From contig JAGDAG010000019.1 of the NCBI GenBank assembly GCA_017959625.1, positions 1 to 6,663 on the forward strand: a stretch of 6,663 nucleotides of DNA. Direction: 5' to 3'. A program made the translations under genes and the position numbers. The notes under the pieces are model-generated. The model did not search any database, was not told where the DNA came from, and was given only the letters and a program-made list of their open reading frames with translations. The DNA comes from Abditibacteriota bacterium (GTDB taxonomy: Bacteria > Armatimonadota > UBA5829). Below, in pieces: positions 5,265 through 6,663 of the stretch; the stretch's first letter is position 1; every line of letters begins with the position of its first letter.

Positions 5265-6338
5265 CTAAACGCCGTAAAACTCCTTGTACCACTCTGCAAA
5301 GCGGCGGAGGCCTTCCCGCAGGGGGGTGGAGGGGCGGAAGCCGAAATCCCTCTGCAGGTCGTCAACGTCGGCGTAGGTGACGGGGACGTCGCCGGGCTGC
5401 ATGGGCACCAGCTTTTTGCGGGACTCGAAGTCAAAGTCTTCGGGCAGCACTTTTGCCCTCACCAGTTCTTCGGAGAGTATCTGCACGAAGTCCAGCAGGT
5501 TTTCGGGGCTGTTGTTGCCTATGTTGTACACCCTGTAGGGAGGCACGGGCAGCCCGTCTTCGCCGGTCTGTTTTTCCGGCGCGGATTCCATTACCCTGGA
5601 CACGCCCTCTACGATATCGTCCACGTAGGTAAAATCTCTTTTGCAGTTGCCGTAGTTGAATATCTCGATGGTTTTTCCTGCCAGGAGCTTGTCGGTAAAG
5701 CCGAAATAGGCCATATCCGGGCGGCCCGCCGGCCCGTACACAGTAAAGAACCTGAGGCCCGTGGAGGGGATGTCATACAGCTTGGAATAGGCGTGGGCCA
5801 TGAGCTCGTTGGCCTTTTTGGTGGCGGCGTAAAGGGATACCGGGTTGTCCACCTTGTCTTCGGTGGAGTAGGGTATCTTTTTGTTGGCGCCGTAAACCGA
5901 GGACGAAGAGGCGTAAACCAGGTGCTCCGGCCGGTATTTCCGGCAGGCCTCCAGAATGTTGAAGAAGCCCGTCAGGTTGGAGGATATATAGGCGTCGGGG
6001 TTGGTGATGGAATACCGCACTCCCGCCTGGGCCGCCAGGTTGACCACCGCGGCGGGCCTGTACCGTTCAAAGGTCTTCATCACCAGGTCCTTGTCCGCCA
6101 GATCCCCCTTTACAAAACTCCAGTCCCTTCCCGGCAGGCTTTCCGCCAGGCCGGATATTTGGCGGAGTCTGTATTCCTTGAGGGAAACGTCGTAATAATC
6201 GTTCATATTGTCAAAGCCCGCCACAGTTATGCGGCCGTATTTTTTCAGCAGGGCCATGGCCAGATACGATCCTATAAAGCCGGCGGCGCCGGTGACAAGA
6301 ACTGTTTTGCCCTCAAGGTCCACGTTTTTTGCAAGCAT
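5265..6338 (-). CDS. UDP-glucuronate 4-epimerase (extended SDR, NAD-dependent)
   Basis: A 357-residue cytoplasmic enzyme predicted to interconvert UDP-glucuronate and UDP-galacturonate through a 4-keto intermediate using bound NAD. The Rossmann motif GAAGFIG is at residues 17-23, after a ten-residue N-terminal extension. A serine cluster SSSSVYG lies at 144-150, and the catalytic YxxxK pair is Y170 and K174 (YAATKKANE). The stretch 195-211 (LRFFTVYGPAGRPDMA) together with NYGNCKRDFTYVDDIVEG (228-245) is characteristic of the glucuronate 4-epimerase branch rather than plain GalE, as is DNMNDYYD (43-50). Length is normal for the family. The ATG at 6338 is set by AGGAG (6349-6345), six bases upstream. 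The stop codon of the preceding ugd gene overlaps that ribosome site, leaving only nine bases between the genes, so they are co-transcribed and translation may be coupled. Close names used elsewhere are capI, lspL and gae. Related UDP-GlcNAc epimerases are a less likely alternative. Confidence 0.93.
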   Translation of the reverse strand: MLAKNVDLEGKTVLVTGAAGFIGSYLAMALLKKYGRITVAGFDNMNDYYDVSLKEYRLRQISGLAESLPGRDWSFVKGDLADKDLVMKTFERYRPAAVVNLAAQAGVRYSITNPDAYISSNLTGFFNILEACRKYRPEHLVYASSSSVYGANKKIPYSTEDKVDNPVSLYAATKKANELMAHAYSKLYDIPSTGLRFFTVYGPAGRPDMAYFGFTDKLLAGKTIEIFNYGNCKRDFTYVDDIVEGVSRVMESAPEKQTGEDGLPVPPYRVYNIGNNSPENLLDFVQILSEELVRAKVLPEDFDFESRKKLVPMQPGDVPVTYADVDDLQRDFGFRPSTPLREGLRRFAEWYKEFYGV

Positions 6339-6347
6339 ATCCTTCTC

Positions 6348-6663
6348 CTAATCCCTGAAATAAAGGTCTCTTGTGAACACCTTGTCCTTTACGTCCGCCA
6401 GCTTGTCGCTCATGCGGTTGGCCAGGATAACGTCGGCCTTTTCCTTGAACTCGTCCAGGTCTCTCATCACCCTGCTGTTGAAGAACAGGTCTTCCTTCAT
6501 AGAGGGCTCGTAGATGATCACCTCTATGCCCTTTGCCTTGATGCGCTTCATGACCCCCTGGATGGACGACTGCCGGAAATTGTCCGAGCCCGCCTTCATG
6601 GTGAGCCTGTAAACTCCCACGCATTTCGGCTGAAGGGCGATTATTTGGTCGGCGATGAAGTCC
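6348..6663 (-). CDS. ugd: UDP-glucose 6-dehydrogenase, C-terminal part (5' end outside the window)
   Basis: The frame runs in from the window edge, so only the last 104 residues are present. The complete enzyme oxidises UDP-glucose to UDP-glucuronate with two NAD. The visible part is the C-terminal UDP-binding domain: DFIADQIIALQPKCVGVYRL, then TMKAGSDNFRQSS, a central KAKGIEVIIYEP strand-turn, and a final ANRMSDKLADVKDKVFTRDL. These match the streptococcal HasB-type dehydrogenases closely in order and wording. The NAD-binding domain and catalytic cysteine lie beyond the window. A GTG at 6620 could be mistaken for a start, but it falls inside the conserved VGVYRL strand and the frame stays open upstream, so it is internal. 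The TAG stop at 6350-6348 lies within the ribosome site of the epimerase gene that uses its product. Confidence 0.92.
   Translation of the reverse strand, partial: DFIADQIIALQPKCVGVYRLTMKAGSDNFRQSSIQGVMKRIKAKGIEVIIYEPSMKEDLFFNSRVMRDLDEFKEKADVILANRMSDKLADVKDKVFTRDLYFRD

Noticed and set aside
6348..6620. A separate 90-residue protein starting at GTG 6620 on the minus strand
   Set aside because: The frame stays open to the window edge with conserved dehydrogenase sequence (DFIADQIIALQPKC) before the GTG, so this is the C-terminus of a longer ugd gene.

Overview
The window looks like part of a chromosome, or an assembled contig, from an anaerobic bacterium. A Bacillota-like origin is suggested by the phosphotransferase-type membrane domain, near-consensus sigma70-type promoters, GGAG-type ribosome binding sites and compact intrinsic terminators, but the phylum is not established. 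Most genes are about 60-67% GC in hand-counted 60-base samples. One gene (4050-5078) and its upstream region are clearly more AT-rich, about 43-52% in samples.

Layout. Positions 1-2055 (+) encode a PTS EIIC membrane domain fused to a C-terminal c-di-GMP phosphodiesterase (EAL) domain, almost certainly missing its first ~40 residues at the window edge and closed by an intrinsic terminator. Positions 2114-3765 (+) hold a separate transcription unit: a strong extended -10 promoter, a leader with two hairpins, and a secreted, cysteine-rich right-handed beta-helix (pectate-lyase-like fold) protein. That gene is split by a single net -1 frameshift near 2497-2510 and is followed by two tandem terminators. 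Positions 3857-5078 (+) carry a third unit: an AT-rich promoter with 11-bp-spaced direct repeats, a leader with a perfect 24-bp palindrome, and an unrecognised 342-residue membrane-anchored protein with four cysteines in two close pairs. A bidirectional terminator (5176-5206) separates it from a convergent minus-strand operon. In the order of transcription, that operon contains the 3' end of a UDP-glucose 6-dehydrogenase gene (ugd) and a complete UDP-glucuronate 4-epimerase gene.

How the parts may work together. The minus-strand pair makes UDP-glucuronate from UDP-glucose and then UDP-galacturonate, which are precursors for an acidic capsule, exopolysaccharide or wall polymer. A beta-helix protein of the polysaccharide-lyase/epimerase fold and a c-di-GMP phosphodiesterase that may sense sugar would both fit a surface-polysaccharide locus. 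This is inference from proximity: the genes are in separate transcription units and the window contains no glycosyltransferase or polymer-export gene. The least conventional items are the EIIC-EAL fusion and the orphan AT-rich gene. I saw no tRNA, rRNA, CRISPR array or insertion sequence.
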